Shown piece after piece: positions 22,901 to 34,341 of a DNA stretch of 52,028 nt; positions within the stretch are counted from its first letter, which is position 1; each line of letters starts with the position of its first letter. The stretch comes from an uncultured Clostridia bacterium (GTDB lineage Bacteria; Bacillota; Clostridia; Oscillospirales; Butyricicoccaceae). Below the pieces are notes generated by a model, which saw only the letters and a list, made by a program, of their open reading frames with translations, searched no databases and was not told the origin of the DNA. Location: NCBI GenBank assembly GCA_944375715.1, contig CALWAP010000011.1:1-52028 (forward strand), read 5' to 3'. A program made the position numbers and the translations under genes.

Positions 22901-24191
22901 GGGTGAGGAAGGTCCCGTGCCCACTATCTCCCCCTCATCGGGGAAAACGGGTGTCGAGACTAACACAAAGATAACCCTTTCCTTCCCATCAAAGGTCTAC
23001 CGCAGCTCTTCAGGCTCGTCGATGACCGTATCCCATATTGAGGATAAGCTGGAAATAAGGGAGGGCAGCAATTCCACCTCCGCCAGGAATATTTCCTTTA
23101 CCCCCTCGGTGTCCTCTACGGGCAAGGTAGTGACCCTGACCCTGAACGAATATCTCAAAAGCGGGACCAAATATTATATCTACGCCCCCAAAAATACATT
23201 CTATAATTCCTCGGGCACAGGCAGCGACACCATAAGCTCCTATTTCACCACCAAATCCCAAAGCTCCATGTCCGCCCCCACCATGTCGCCCTCCAACGGT
23301 TCAAGCGGCCTCTCGGCCGATATAAGCGATATAAGGCTTGTATACTCCGAAAGCTTCTACACCTCATCGGGGGCGTCGGTGACGGGGGATTACCTGCAAA
23401 AAAGCTTTGAGATAAGGGAAGGCTCATCAACGGGCGCCAGCGTGCCCTTTACGGCCTCTCTTTCCTCCAAAACCGTCACCTTAAAGCCCTCCCAGCCCCT
23501 TAAAAGCGGGACCAAATATTATGTAAAAGCCTCTTCGGGGATATTCAAAACGGCGTCGGGGCTTTCCTCGCCTTCTTTGAGCTATACCTTTGAAACAGCT
23601 GCGCCCACATTGGAGCTTTCCGAAAGCCATAATAAGGAAAGCGCCGAGATAACCGTCAAATACGATCTTAAAGGCGGCGACGGCACCTTCAAGATAACCC
23701 GCAGCGGCCTTTCCCAGCCCCTGCGCGAGGGCTTTACCCCCTCAAAAGGCTCCGGCAGTTTCACCCAGGCTTTAAGCGGCCTTTCATCGGGACAGGACTA
23801 TACTGTAACGGTCACCCTGACATATGGCTCGGGCAAGAGCATAAGCCGCAGCATAAGCTTTGCAACCGACAGCGTCTCCACCGACTGCAGCCTTTCATCC
23901 CTCCTTGTAAGGGACAGTTCGGGCAGCTACACGGCGGCTTTAGGCAAGCCCTCGGGCAGTGCAGCCGAGGCCAGGATAACAGGCGCCCTTGTACCGCTGA
24001 ACGGCAGGGTATATATCAAGGCTATCCCTAAGGACAGCCGCTCCAAAATCGAAATCAACGGGCAGGAAATGCCCGCGGGCGGTGAATACGAGCTGGAAGT
24101 ATTAAGCGGCAGCCTTTCGGCCGAGATAAAGGTGACGGCCGAAAACGGAAGCTTCTGCACATACACCCTGACAGCCGACACGGCACAGTAA
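19923..24191 (+). CDS. SLH-domain surface protein with seven Ig-like repeats
   Basis: A 1422-residue exported protein. A signal peptide ends near ASAAG (residue 25). Three SLH motifs occupy about residues 27-200 (for example GHWAESYINDAVKHGYVNGY) and would anchor the protein to secondary cell-wall polymer. Residues about 205-405 are Gly/Ser-rich short strands that look like a beta-helix. Seven repeats of about 115 residues then start near 415, 528, 644, 765, 882, 998 and 1115. Each has a P-x-x-G/S start, an (I/L)(R)(R/E)GS motif and a KYYV strand, as in SbsA-type Ig domains. An FN3-like segment and a cadherin-like beta-sandwich end the chain. The role is likely structural or adhesive. Confidence 0.88.
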   Translation: MKLPKRIMCAILACLTLALCAPAASAAGFSDTKGHWAESYINDAVKHGYVNGYGDNTFAPSKAITRAEFCKMINSALGLKAQTTLAFTDISSGKWYYSDIQKAVAAGYIAGYEDNTFKGDSSITRQEAAVVLSRITSDPSLSKDISALKDSSKIASWALSGVKHVYAKGYMTGDNLKMFNPQGNLTRAEAVKILETLLSKETIVKDNLTVSTSGQVYADKIYVGSVIISDKIGSGSVTFSGCRILGTLLINGGGSSGIRLYDTGVSSITADSKTSPGIACAGASTVNSTYISAPCSLAEGGIESPGQGFKSVTIGSGTYNGDISLTGSFENVTLSAPAGLKAVSADISSLTVNAQGKNAVINLDKSSVVQNAYISAACSFKGEGTIKKATESVSGVSYEKKPESLITAGSETGSFLFSSSPSNGQSGVKTDTAVAISSSLSFTCADGSSVSSLYLQSKAIELRRGSESGTKVMFLPEISGKTITLYPTSELSKDEDYYLVINKGMFKNSSGALNVSQTVHFSTGSSGTLIEPSVYPADSAEDFPTWGSIKLDFGVSLYKKDGGNITSSYVISDMISLRKGSLSGAPIDFSVSLSSDRSVITITPESELSAGTKYYVTVEEGSAEDKNGKGTAEVRTYFTTSEYKYMVPMVSPSQNSEDIACDTSFELTFDERLLKANGASLTSSYLEDEVITLRRGSRLGSKVSVSCDISSDDMTITVTPSKDLDEDTSYYLEIAEESLMGRTYDYVPPITYYFRTEGSASSSHSGLDPVSTDPENGERNVSEKATVTLSYDYKLYDEDGSSVTASYIEREAISIRRGSSSGTKVSFTAGVSSTGKSVMLSPDSRLSPGQKYYVTVNEGAFTNLSGEGCGKYTFSFTCEGNSLEPSETYPENGDTGVSRLTAIEIGFDERVYSDEGKSLTSSYAEDAFEIRRGSTSGTRVSFSASISSTDKVIILYPDSALSEGYKYYVILNDGALTNGDGESFGEYIFSFEVGEEGPVPTISPSSGKTGVETNTKITLSFPSKVYRSSSGSSMTVSHIEDKLEIREGSNSTSARNISFTPSVSSTGKVVTLTLNEYLKSGTKYYIYAPKNTFYNSSGTGSDTISSYFTTKSQSSMSAPTMSPSNGSSGLSADISDIRLVYSESFYTSSGASVTGDYLQKSFEIREGSSTGASVPFTASLSSKTVTLKPSQPLKSGTKYYVKASSGIFKTASGLSSPSLSYTFETAAPTLELSESHNKESAEITVKYDLKGGDGTFKITRSGLSQPLREGFTPSKGSGSFTQALSGLSSGQDYTVTVTLTYGSGKSISRSISFATDSVSTDCSLSSLLVRDSSGSYTAALGKPSGSAAEARITGALVPLNGRVYIKAIPKDSRSKIEINGQEMPAGGEYELEVLSGSLSAEIKVTAENGSFCTYTLTADTAQ

Positions 24192-24204
24192 AGGAGGATC
24201 TTTT

Positions 24205-24933
24205 TTGAGCGATATAAAAGCAATACTTTTCGATCTGGACGGCACGCTGCTGCCCTTGGATAATGACGCTTTCATCAGCGAATACTTTGCGGCCATAACG
24301 GCCTTCTCCGAGCCGCTGGGCTATCCCAAAAGGGAGGCCTCGGCGGGCCTGTTGCAGGGCACGAAGGCCATGGTCAAAAACGATGGCAGCCGCACATGCA
24401 TGGAAGTGTTCTGGCAGACCTTCGCCGGCTTTATACCCGGCAGGAGCTATGAACAGGTGCTTAAGGATGTGCCGCTTTTTGACGCCTTTTACAGAGGCGA
24501 AGGCTTTGCGAAATGCAAAAAGGCGGCCTCCCCCAATCCCGAGGACGCCCAGAGAGCCGTAAGGGCCGCCACAGACAAGGGCTTAAGGATAGTTTTGGCC
24601 ACCAATCCCCTTTTCCCCCGGGCCGCCATTTCCGAGCGGCTTAAATGGGCAGGGGTAGATGAAAGCCTTTTCGAGCTGATAACCACATATGACAACTGCC
24701 GTTTCAGCAAACCGAATCCCGGCTATTACGCGGATATCGCCGAAAAAATTGGCGTAGAACCCCGTTTTTGCCTGATGGCCGGCAACGATATCGAAGAAGA
24801 CCTGATACCGGCCGATTCCTGCGGCATGCAGACCCTGCTTATAAGCTCGGAGCTTCACGATACGGAAAAGTATCCCATCAAAATAAGCCAATGCCGCCTT
24901 TCGGCGCTGGCCGATCTAATCAGAACATTTTAA
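24205..24933 (+). CDS. HAD-superfamily hydrolase
   Basis: A 242-residue haloacid dehalogenase-fold phosphatase. Motif I is FDLDGTLLP near the N-terminus with both catalytic Asp. Motif II is the LATNP segment, motif III the Lys in FSKPNPGYY, and motif IV GNDIEEDLIP. A helical cap lies between motifs I and II. The substrate is not evident. The start is TTG, supported by AAGGAGG about eight bases upstream. It sits 13 bases after the SLH protein gene, so it may be cotranscribed. Confidence 0.88.
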   Translation: MSDIKAILFDLDGTLLPLDNDAFISEYFAAITAFSEPLGYPKREASAGLLQGTKAMVKNDGSRTCMEVFWQTFAGFIPGRSYEQVLKDVPLFDAFYRGEGFAKCKKAASPNPEDAQRAVRAATDKGLRIVLATNPLFPRAAISERLKWAGVDESLFELITTYDNCRFSKPNPGYYADIAEKIGVEPRFCLMAGNDIEEDLIPADSCGMQTLLISSELHDTEKYPIKISQCRLSALADLIRTF

Positions 24934-24972
24934 AATAAAAAAGGCAGGCTTCAAAGCCTGCCTTTTTATTTT
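24934..24972. terminator. Bidirectional terminator
   Basis: AAGGCAGGCT and AGCCTGCCTT form a perfect stem with a TCAA loop between A and T runs. It ends the SLH/HAD unit from the left and the ATP synthase operon from the right. Confidence 0.92.
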
Positions 24973-24976
24973 GCTT

Positions 24977-25383
24977 TTATCTCTGACGGCTGTTGCGAAG
25001 CCTTGCCATGGCCCTTGCAAGCATGGCCTGGTTGGCCCTGAACTCGGCCTGGCTGTGGCTCTGCCTCAAAGCCTCCCTGGCCCTGCGCTCGGCCCTTTCG
25101 GCCCGTGAGCGGTCGACATCCTCGGGCCACTCGCAGGTCTGGGCAAAGAGTATGGTCCTGTGGGGACCTACTTCCATATACCCCTCCGAATTGACAGCGC
25201 TTTTCCATACGCCGTTCTGCTTTATCTTGACGACCCCGGGGCTCAATACGACTATCATGGGCGCGTGATCCTTAAGCACTGTCCACTCGCCGTCGGTAGA
25301 GGTAAAGGTCAATGCCTCTATCTCACCCGAAAAAAAGCTGTGCTCGGGCGTCAGTATCTCAAAGGAAAAGGTGCTTTCGGCCA

Positions 25384-25384
<1 letters not shown>
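24977..25384 (-). CDS. atpC: F-type ATP synthase epsilon subunit
   Basis: A 135-residue epsilon subunit, part of the central stalk of F1. The N-terminal beta-sandwich shows FEILTPEHSFFSGE, GEWTVLKDHAPMI and the EVGPHRTILFAQT strand. The C-terminal Arg/Ala-rich helices (AERAERRAREALR) are present and can act as a rotation brake in other bacteria. It is the last gene of the operon. Its ATG overlaps the beta stop by one base (TAATG). Confidence 0.93.
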
Positions 25385-29197
<3,813 letters not shown>

Positions 29198-29210
29198 AGA
29201 CCTGCCTCCG

Positions 29211-29900
29211 TCAGCTTATGCGCATTTTCATGTCGGCAAGACGGGAGGAATAGCTGAAGTCATATACCTTTCCGCCGACATAGGCTATAAAGCCGCCGAC
29301 TATTTCGGGATTTACCCTGTTTTCGACCAGCAGCCTTACTCCGCAGATTCCCTCCAGGCCGGACCTTATACGCTCAAGCTCGTCGGCCGGGCAGGGCTCG
29401 GCTGTCGTGACAGTGCACTTTTCAGCCTTGCCCTCGGGCAGGGGAGAGGTATTGGACATAAGGTTCTTCCTGACCTCCTCGTCAAAGCTCAGGACCCTTT
29501 TGGCCATCTCGCAGCCCAGCTCCAAAAGGTCGGCGCCGGCAGTGTCGATAATGTGCTTCTTCTCCTCCTGTGCCTCCTTGCGGGCCCTTTCAAGCTCCTG
29601 CTGGGACTGCTTTTTGGCGCTTTCCAGCCTTACTTCGCTTTCTTCCATGGCCTTCTTCCTTATGTCCTCGGCCAGCCTTTCACCCTCGGTGCGGGCATTT
29701 TTCAAAAGCTCGTCATATTCCTTGTTCTTCTTTTCGGCCTCGGCCATCAGGCCCTCGGCCTTCTGCTGCTCTCCCTTTACCCTGTCTGAACGCTGCTTCA
29801 TAAAGGAGCTGACGGGGTTCCAGACCAGCACCCTGAGTATTATGTAAAGTATCGCGATATTGACAAGATGTATCGCGATATCTATGGGATATATTTCCAT
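29211..29900 (-). CDS. atpF-atpH: F-type ATP synthase b subunit fused to the C-terminal domain of delta
   Basis: A 229-residue protein. Residues 1-30 are the membrane anchor of subunit b, with the usual VWNPVSSFMKQRSDRV junction. Residues about 35-150 form a long charged coiled coil (peripheral stalk). Residues about 155-229 match the C-terminal domain of delta: TAEPCPADELERI, the conserved VNPEIVGGFIAYVGGKVYDFS strand and the final RLADMKMRI helix. The N-terminal six-helix domain of delta, about 105 residues and normally bound on top of alpha, is missing. Mycobacteria have b-delta fusions with an intact delta; this is shorter. GGGGGAG precedes the ATG. No separate atpH is in the operon. Confidence 0.88.
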   Translation of the reverse strand: MEIYPIDIAIHLVNIAILYIILRVLVWNPVSSFMKQRSDRVKGEQQKAEGLMAEAEKKNKEYDELLKNARTEGERLAEDIRKKAMEESEVRLESAKKQSQQELERARKEAQEEKKHIIDTAGADLLELGCEMAKRVLSFDEEVRKNLMSNTSPLPEGKAEKCTVTTAEPCPADELERIRSGLEGICGVRLLVENRVNPEIVGGFIAYVGGKVYDFSYSSRLADMKMRIS

Positions 29901-29910
29901 ATTCTCCCCC

Positions 29911-30132
29911 TTACGCCATCGTAAAGGCGATTATCAGAGCGGTGACAAATCCATAAATGGCGCAGGACTCGGTCAGGGCAAGGCCCAAAAGCAGAGTCGA
30001 GCTTATTTTGCCCGAAGCCTCAGGTTGACGGGCTGTGGCGTCGGCAGCCTTTCCCGTGGCCAGACCCATGGCAAGGCCCGCCATCGAGCAGGGCAGAAGT
30101 GCGAGTGCAACGGCTAAAGATGTGATGTTCAT
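29911..30132 (-). CDS. atpE: F-type ATP synthase c subunit
   Basis: A 73-residue two-helix proteolipid forming the membrane rotor ring. The polar loop ARQPE (residues about 36-40) is canonical. The ion-binding Glu is in helix 2 (LTESCAIYG). Ser follows the Glu as in Na+-type rings, but the helix 1 position that holds Gln in Na+ enzymes is Met here, so protons are the more likely coupling ion; this is inference. The ATG at 30132 is chosen because GGAGG lies eight bases upstream; an earlier in-frame Met lacks an SD. Confidence 0.93.
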   Translation of the reverse strand: MNITSLAVALALLPCSMAGLAMGLATGKAADATARQPEASGKISSTLLLGLALTESCAIYGFVTALIIAFTMA

Positions 30133-30157
30133 GTTTTTTACCTCCGTTATTTTTGGG

Positions 30158-31018
30158 TTATTCAACGGCTTCGCCGATAAATGTAAGTGTCAGTGTTACA
30201 AAAATATATGTCTGTATAAGGGGATGGAACAGGTTAAAGTAAAGGCCAAGAACGCTTGGGAAGCCTATGGCGGCGTTTCCCAGGGCGGTATAGAGCAGGT
30301 CCATGACTATCATGCCGCCCAGCATATTGCCGAAAAGCCTGCAGGCCAGCGACACGGGCACGGCCAGGTCGGATACCACCTTGATGGGAAAAACCACAGG
30401 CGTGGGACGTGCCATGGAACTTATCCTGCCCCCGACGCCCTTTTCCCTTATGCCGTAGAAATTGATAAGCAGGAAGGTGACAAGGGCCATGGCGAAGGTC
30501 ATGGTTATGTCGGCCGTAGGCGCCCTGACGCCCAAAAGCTCCACGGCGGCGCAGCCGACCATCAAAACGGCCACCGAGAATATGTAGGCGGGAAGCCCCT
30601 TCCCCAGGTCGCCGACCCCGCTTTTGGTAAAGGCGCATATATTCTCGATTATTATTTCCAGCACATTCTGTATACCCCTGGGCTCGTTGCTGAGCCTGGG
30701 CACCACAAAGAGCCTTATCATCAGGGCCAGGACCGTTATGACAGCCATGACGCACCATGTCGTTATGACGGTATAGCTCAGCTCAAACCCGCCGATACTG
30801 ACCCTCTCGGCCCATATGCTGACCTCAAATTCCTCCGACGGCACACTGCCAAAGACCAGCTGGAGTATCTTTTCGGCCAGGCACCACGCGCCCGCCGCCG
30901 TCAAGATATTGGCCCAGGCCTTCTTTTTGCCTGCGGCTCCCTTCCTTAAAAGGAGCCCTGCACCAAGCATCAGTACGCCAAGGGCAAGTATGCCGTAATT
31001 AAGCAGCATTTCAAGCAA
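30158..31018 (-). CDS. atpB: F-type ATP synthase a subunit
   Basis: A 286-residue integral membrane stator subunit that carries the ion half-channels. The essential Arg is in SLACRLFGNMLGG, and the last helix has TYIFVTLTLTFIGEAVE. About 70 residues precede the conserved core, with two hydrophobic segments, somewhat longer than the family norm. The start is taken as TTG at 31018 because GGAG lies seven bases upstream, within the last codons of the atpI-like gene. An ATG three codons later is the alternative. Confidence 0.93.
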   Translation of the reverse strand: MLEMLLNYGILALGVLMLGAGLLLRKGAAGKKKAWANILTAAGAWCLAEKILQLVFGSVPSEEFEVSIWAERVSIGGFELSYTVITTWCVMAVITVLALMIRLFVVPRLSNEPRGIQNVLEIIIENICAFTKSGVGDLGKGLPAYIFSVAVLMVGCAAVELLGVRAPTADITMTFAMALVTFLLINFYGIREKGVGGRISSMARPTPVVFPIKVVSDLAVPVSLACRLFGNMLGGMIVMDLLYTALGNAAIGFPSVLGLYFNLFHPLIQTYIFVTLTLTFIGEAVE

Positions 31019-31022
31019 ATTA

Positions 31023-31280
31023 TCACTCCTTCTTTCTCATACGCTCAAAAATAAATCTTGCCGCCGCGCCGCAGATGAGCACAAAAGCCATCACGCAGCC
31101 ACAGGAGGCAAGACCGTTTTTGTCCACAAGGGCACAAAGCCCCAACCCCGCCATCGGGCAGAAAAACTGCAGCACCAAAAACAAAGGCCTGATGCCTCCC
31201 TTTTTGGAAAAGCCGACGCCGACCATAAGCAGCCACAGCTGCAAAAGTCCGGAAACAAGCCCCAATATGACAGCTGCCAC
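31023..31280 (-). CDS. AtpI-like small membrane protein
   Basis: A protein of 85 residues from GTG at 31280, with three hydrophobic helices, heading the ATP synthase operon. This is the usual place of atpI, whose products help assemble the c-ring, but sequence similarity is too weak to name it with certainty. GGAAGGGG lies eight bases before this GTG. In-frame ATG codons upstream (31337 and 31322) would add 14-19 residues but have no SD. The last codons hold the SD of atpB. Confidence 0.6.
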   Translation of the reverse strand: MAAVILGLVSGLLQLWLLMVGVGFSKKGGIRPLFLVLQFFCPMAGLGLCALVDKNGLASCGCVMAFVLICGAAARFIFERMRKKE

Positions 31281-31338
31281 AGCCTTTACCCCTTCCTGTC
31301 CAAATGTTAAACGGTTTACCATATCAGGTAACTTCATA

Positions 31339-31367
31339 CTTATATCACTTTTTACCACCGGGGTCAA
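31339..31367 (-). promoter_or_regulatory. Probable ATP synthase operon promoter
   Basis: On the minus strand TTGACC (31367-31362) and TATAAG (31344-31339) have a 17-bp spacer. Transcription would begin near 31332, which favours the GTG start at 31280 for the first gene. Confidence 0.5.
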
Positions 31368-31452
31368 CGGCAAAATCGCCAAAACTCACTCTGTGCCGGC
31401 CGCCGGGGTTGCGCAAGGTATATGGCTTTTTTCAAATCCGCTTTAAAAAAAC

Positions 31453-31481
31453 TCAAAACCCGCCCGAAACTTCGGGCGGGT
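31453..31481 (-). terminator. Terminator of the Fe-S assembly operon
   Basis: CCCGCCCGAA and TTCGGGCGGG form a perfect 10-bp stem with a 2-base loop as drawn, or a 4-base loop if the closing pair opens. On the minus strand it is followed by TTTTGAGTTTTTTT. Confidence 0.88.
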
Positions 31482-31486
31482 ATGTT

Positions 31487-32431
31487 TTACTTCAAAAATC
31501 CGGCCACTATCCTGGCCTCGGCCTCCTCCTCGGTCAGGCCCAATGTGCGCAGCTTCATTATCTGCTCGCCGGCTATCTTGCCGATGGCCGCCTCGTGGAT
31601 AAGCTGGGCGTCGCCGTCGTTGGCGTCCAGGGTCGGTGAAGCCGATACCCTGCCGTTGCCGGCTATAATGGCGTCACATTCGGAATGGCCGGCGCAGGGG
31701 GCGTTGCCGATTATCTTGGAGGTGTAGCTCTGGAAAGAATCGTCCCTGGCCACCGAGCGGGATATCAGGTTTACCGATGAATTTTTGCCATTCATCTCCA
31801 CAACAAAATCGGTCTTTGCCGTCTGGCTGCCGTCGGTCAGTATTCTTTCCCTGATTATAAGGGAAGCTTCCTCATCCAGGAAGGCCGAAGTCTCCCTGAC
31901 CGTTTTGTCGACCCCGCCCAGCTGCAAAGAATCCATCTCGAGACTTGCCCCCCTGCCCAGGTGGATCTCGGTCACAGGGTCTATTGACTTTATCGAAAAG
32001 GGGCTGCCCGTGCCAACATGCTTTTCCTGATATATGACATGGGAGTTCTCCCCGACAAAAAAGCGATGGATGCCGTTGTGCCTTGCAGGCTCGCCGGTGG
32101 ACACATGCACGCCGCAGCCGGCCATTATAAAGACATCGCAGTTTTCACCAATGTAAAAATCATTATATACAAGGTCGTCTATCTTGCCGTGGGTGACACA
32201 GGCGGGAATGGATACCCTTTCGCCCCTGGTGCCGGGCAGCACATGGATCTCCATGCCGGGGGCGTCCTTTTTGTCCTCTATCTTTATATGCTCGGTCGAC
32301 TTGCGCTGCACGCAGACGCCGTTCTCCCTTATGCTGTAAGCGTCGGTATATCCCAGCGTATCGTCATAATCCGAAACGGCCTTCAAAAGCTGCTTCGTCA
32401 TTTCGTCCATGGGCTTTCTGATGCTGTTCAT
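31487..32431 (-). CDS. SmsB/SufB-family Fe-S cluster scaffold protein
   Basis: A 314-residue member of the SufB/SufD family, shorter than SufB of the full SUF operon. The signature end is present: GHSECDAIIAG, LIHEAAIGKIAGEQ and RTLGLTEEEAEARIVAGFL. The central part is a series of short beta strands, as in the family's parallel beta-helix. Paired with one SufC-like ATPase and no sufD, sufS or sufU nearby, it matches the two-gene minimal system known from archaea and anaerobes (SmsCB). I choose ATG at 32431 because GGAGG lies nine bases upstream; an upstream extension would be the shadow of the ATPase gene. ATGA links it to that gene. Confidence 0.88.
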   Translation of the reverse strand: MNSIRKPMDEMTKQLLKAVSDYDDTLGYTDAYSIRENGVCVQRKSTEHIKIEDKKDAPGMEIHVLPGTRGERVSIPACVTHGKIDDLVYNDFYIGENCDVFIMAGCGVHVSTGEPARHNGIHRFFVGENSHVIYQEKHVGTGSPFSIKSIDPVTEIHLGRGASLEMDSLQLGGVDKTVRETSAFLDEEASLIIRERILTDGSQTAKTDFVVEMNGKNSSVNLISRSVARDDSFQSYTSKIIGNAPCAGHSECDAIIAGNGRVSASPTLDANDGDAQLIHEAAIGKIAGEQIMKLRTLGLTEEEAEARIVAGFLK

Positions 32432-33171
32432 CGGCTTATACCTCCGTAGTAATGTACCTCTTTTTTGGGGCACTGAACGCACCCCGGCCCGCCGCTTAAA
32501 AGCTCGGGCAGGATCTCTTTGGCATCCCCGATGCTCTGAACAGATCCGTCGGCTATGACGGCTATGGTATCGGCTATCGAGAGTATCCTCTCCTGGTGGG
32601 AGATTATGACCATCGTGCCGCTGCGCCTGTCCCTTAATTCCTGGAACACATCTATAAGATTGTTGAAGCTCCAAAGATCAATGCCGGCCTCGGGCTCGTC
32701 AAAGACCGTAAGGTCTGTATGGCGGGCCAGGACGGTGGCCAGCTCTATCCTCTTGATTTCTCCGCCCGAAAGGGTCGAGTTGACTTCCCTTTTGATATAC
32801 TCGCGGGCACACAGTCCGACCCTTACAAGATAGTCGCAGGCTTCGCCCTCGGACATATCCCTGCCCGAAGCCAGCTGCAGAAGGTCCAGAACCGTAAGCC
32901 CCTTGAACCTGACGGGCTGCTGGAAGGCATAGCTGATGCCCAGGCGTGCCCTTTGTGTTATGTCAAGGTTGGTAATGTCGTTGCCCTTGTATATTATGCT
33001 GCCTTCCTGGGGCTTTTCCAGCCCCGCTATTATTTTGGCCAGCGTCGTTTTGCCGCCGCCGTTGGGGCCGGTTATGACAACTATTTTATTGTCGGGGATC
33101 TCAAGGTCGATGCCCTTGAGGACCTGGGTGCCTTCCGGCGCCGTCCATTTTATATTTTTAAGCGTAAGCAT
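32428..33171 (-). CDS. SmsC/SufC-family Fe-S assembly ATPase
   Basis: A 247-residue ABC-type ATPase that powers the Fe-S scaffold. It has Walker A GPNGGGKT, signature LSGGEIKR, Walker B TVFDEPEAGID and switch His in IISHQERIL. DEPEAGIDLWSF replaces the DEIDSGLD of classical SufC and fits the minimal archaeal-like type. The C-terminus ends in an extra segment with CVQC, which could bind a metal or cluster; this is inference. ATG at 33171 is chosen, with AGGTGGAG just upstream; a GTG three codons earlier is less likely. Confidence 0.88.
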   Translation of the reverse strand: MLTLKNIKWTAPEGTQVLKGIDLEIPDNKIVVITGPNGGGKTTLAKIIAGLEKPQEGSIIYKGNDITNLDITQRARLGISYAFQQPVRFKGLTVLDLLQLASGRDMSEGEACDYLVRVGLCAREYIKREVNSTLSGGEIKRIELATVLARHTDLTVFDEPEAGIDLWSFNNLIDVFQELRDRRSGTMVIISHQERILSIADTIAVIADGSVQSIGDAKEILPELLSGGPGCVQCPKKEVHYYGGISR

Positions 33172-33248
33172 ACGCTCCACCTCTTTCCGGGGCTGAGCCC
33201 CTTGGGTTCCTTTATTTCAAAAAGGCCGCAGCCTTTGTTTTCGGGTTT

Positions 33249-33277
33249 ATTATACACTGAAATCGTACATTTTAAAA
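33249..33277 (-). promoter_or_regulatory. Probable promoter of the Fe-S assembly operon
   Basis: On the minus strand a consensus TATAAT (33254-33249) lies 17 bp after TTTTAA, a weak -35. A leader of about 70 bases follows. Confidence 0.45.
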
Positions 33278-33321
33278 GACATATTTAAAAAAAATATATG
33301 AAGTTTTTTTCACACCCAAAG

Positions 33322-33352
33322 CCAAAAATCCCGAACGGGGACCGTTCGGGAG
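33322..33352 (-). terminator. Terminator after the AEC permease gene
   Basis: CCCGAACGG and CCGTTCGGG form a perfect 9-bp stem with a 3-base loop, followed on the minus strand by ATTTTTGG. Confidence 0.88.
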
Positions 33353-33357
33353 ATATT

Positions 33358-34278
33358 TTACAAAGCCTGCCAGAGCCACTGAGCAAACGACACCACCAAA
33401 GGCATGGTAACTATGCTCAGAACGGTGCTGAGGCACACACTTTTGACGGCCTGCTTGTAATTTTTGTTGTGTATCTGGGCGAAAATGGCAACATTAGACC
33501 CAACGGGCGTGGCGGCGACGATTATAAGGGCCGTGGCCAGCATTTCATAACCATCTGGCACAAGGCACAGAAGAAGGGCTGTCAGCACGGGGACAACAAC
33601 CAGCCTGACGGCGGCGCTCAGGTATGCCGTCTTGTCCCTGAGAAGATCCGAAAGGCTTACCTGGGCAAGATATGTGCCCAGGCTGAACATGGCCACAGGG
33701 GCGTTCATGCCGGCCATATAGCCGATGGTACCGCTTATTATCTCCGGCATTTCAAAGGGCAGGAGAAATATGATAAACCCCGCCGCAAGGCTCAAAACCA
33801 CGGGGTTGGTGGCAATCTTCTTAAAGGATATCTGCCTCTTGTCCCCCGTTATGACAAAAACGCCGTAGGTCCACTGAAGGATATTTAGAAGAGCGACAAA
33901 GGACGAGGCGTAAAAAACCGCTTCGGTGCCAAAGATGACCGACACTATCGGCACACCCAGAAAGCCTGCGTTTGAAAAGGAAGTGCCGAAATTTTCGATG
34001 GGATGTTTTTTGAAAAGAAGGGCCGACACACCCATGGCCAGCAAAAGCCCCAGCAGCGAGAAAAGGAAGGCTATGCCGAAACCCATGAGCTTTTCGGGGC
34101 TGTATTCGGTCAGAAAGGCGTTTATGACGACCGACGGCATTATTACATATATAAGTATGTTGCCCAGGCTTTTGGTACCCTCCGGGCTGACCCTTTTGGT
34201 TTTGTAAAGCCAGGCCCCGACGAACATCAGCAAAAACATTATCGCTATCTGCTTAAAAAGTACGCCCGTTATTCCCAT
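33358..34278 (-). CDS. AEC family (auxin efflux carrier-like) permease
   Basis: A 306-residue membrane protein with about ten hydrophobic helices in two halves. Family features are VISVIFGTEAVFYASS, the conserved FSNAGFLGVP near helix 4, and PVGSNVAIFA near the end. Bacterial AEC proteins transport malate or other organic anions; the substrate is not shown. ATG at 34278 is chosen because AGGAGGG lies seven bases upstream. A longer reading would run backwards through two tRNA genes and is rejected. A terminator separates it from the tRNAs. Confidence 0.87.
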   Translation of the reverse strand: MGITGVLFKQIAIMFLLMFVGAWLYKTKRVSPEGTKSLGNILIYVIMPSVVINAFLTEYSPEKLMGFGIAFLFSLLGLLLAMGVSALLFKKHPIENFGTSFSNAGFLGVPIVSVIFGTEAVFYASSFVALLNILQWTYGVFVITGDKRQISFKKIATNPVVLSLAAGFIIFLLPFEMPEIISGTIGYMAGMNAPVAMFSLGTYLAQVSLSDLLRDKTAYLSAAVRLVVVPVLTALLLCLVPDGYEMLATALIIVAATPVGSNVAIFAQIHNKNYKQAVKSVCLSTVLSIVTMPLVVSFAQWLWQAL

Positions 34279-34299
34279 GGTTTTCCCTCCTGATGATGA

Positions 34300-34335
34300 C
34301 AAAACAAAAACCCCTGCCTGAGGGCAAGGGTTTTC
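34300..34335 (-). terminator. Terminator of the tRNA-Thr/tRNA-Tyr unit
   Basis: On the minus strand AAAACCCTTGCC pairs with GGCAGGGGTTTT (one mismatch) around CTCA, followed by TGTTTTG. Confidence 0.8.
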
Positions 34336-34341
34336 AATATT

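Noticed and set aside
29911..30132. Sodium-coupled ATP synthase
   Set aside because: Glu-Ser in helix 2 fits, but the Gln expected in helix 1 of Na+-binding rings is replaced by Met, so I do not claim sodium coupling.
32432..32674. N-terminal extension of the SmsB-like protein
   Set aside because: It is an out-of-frame reading of the ATPase gene; the ATG at 32431 has a perfect SD.
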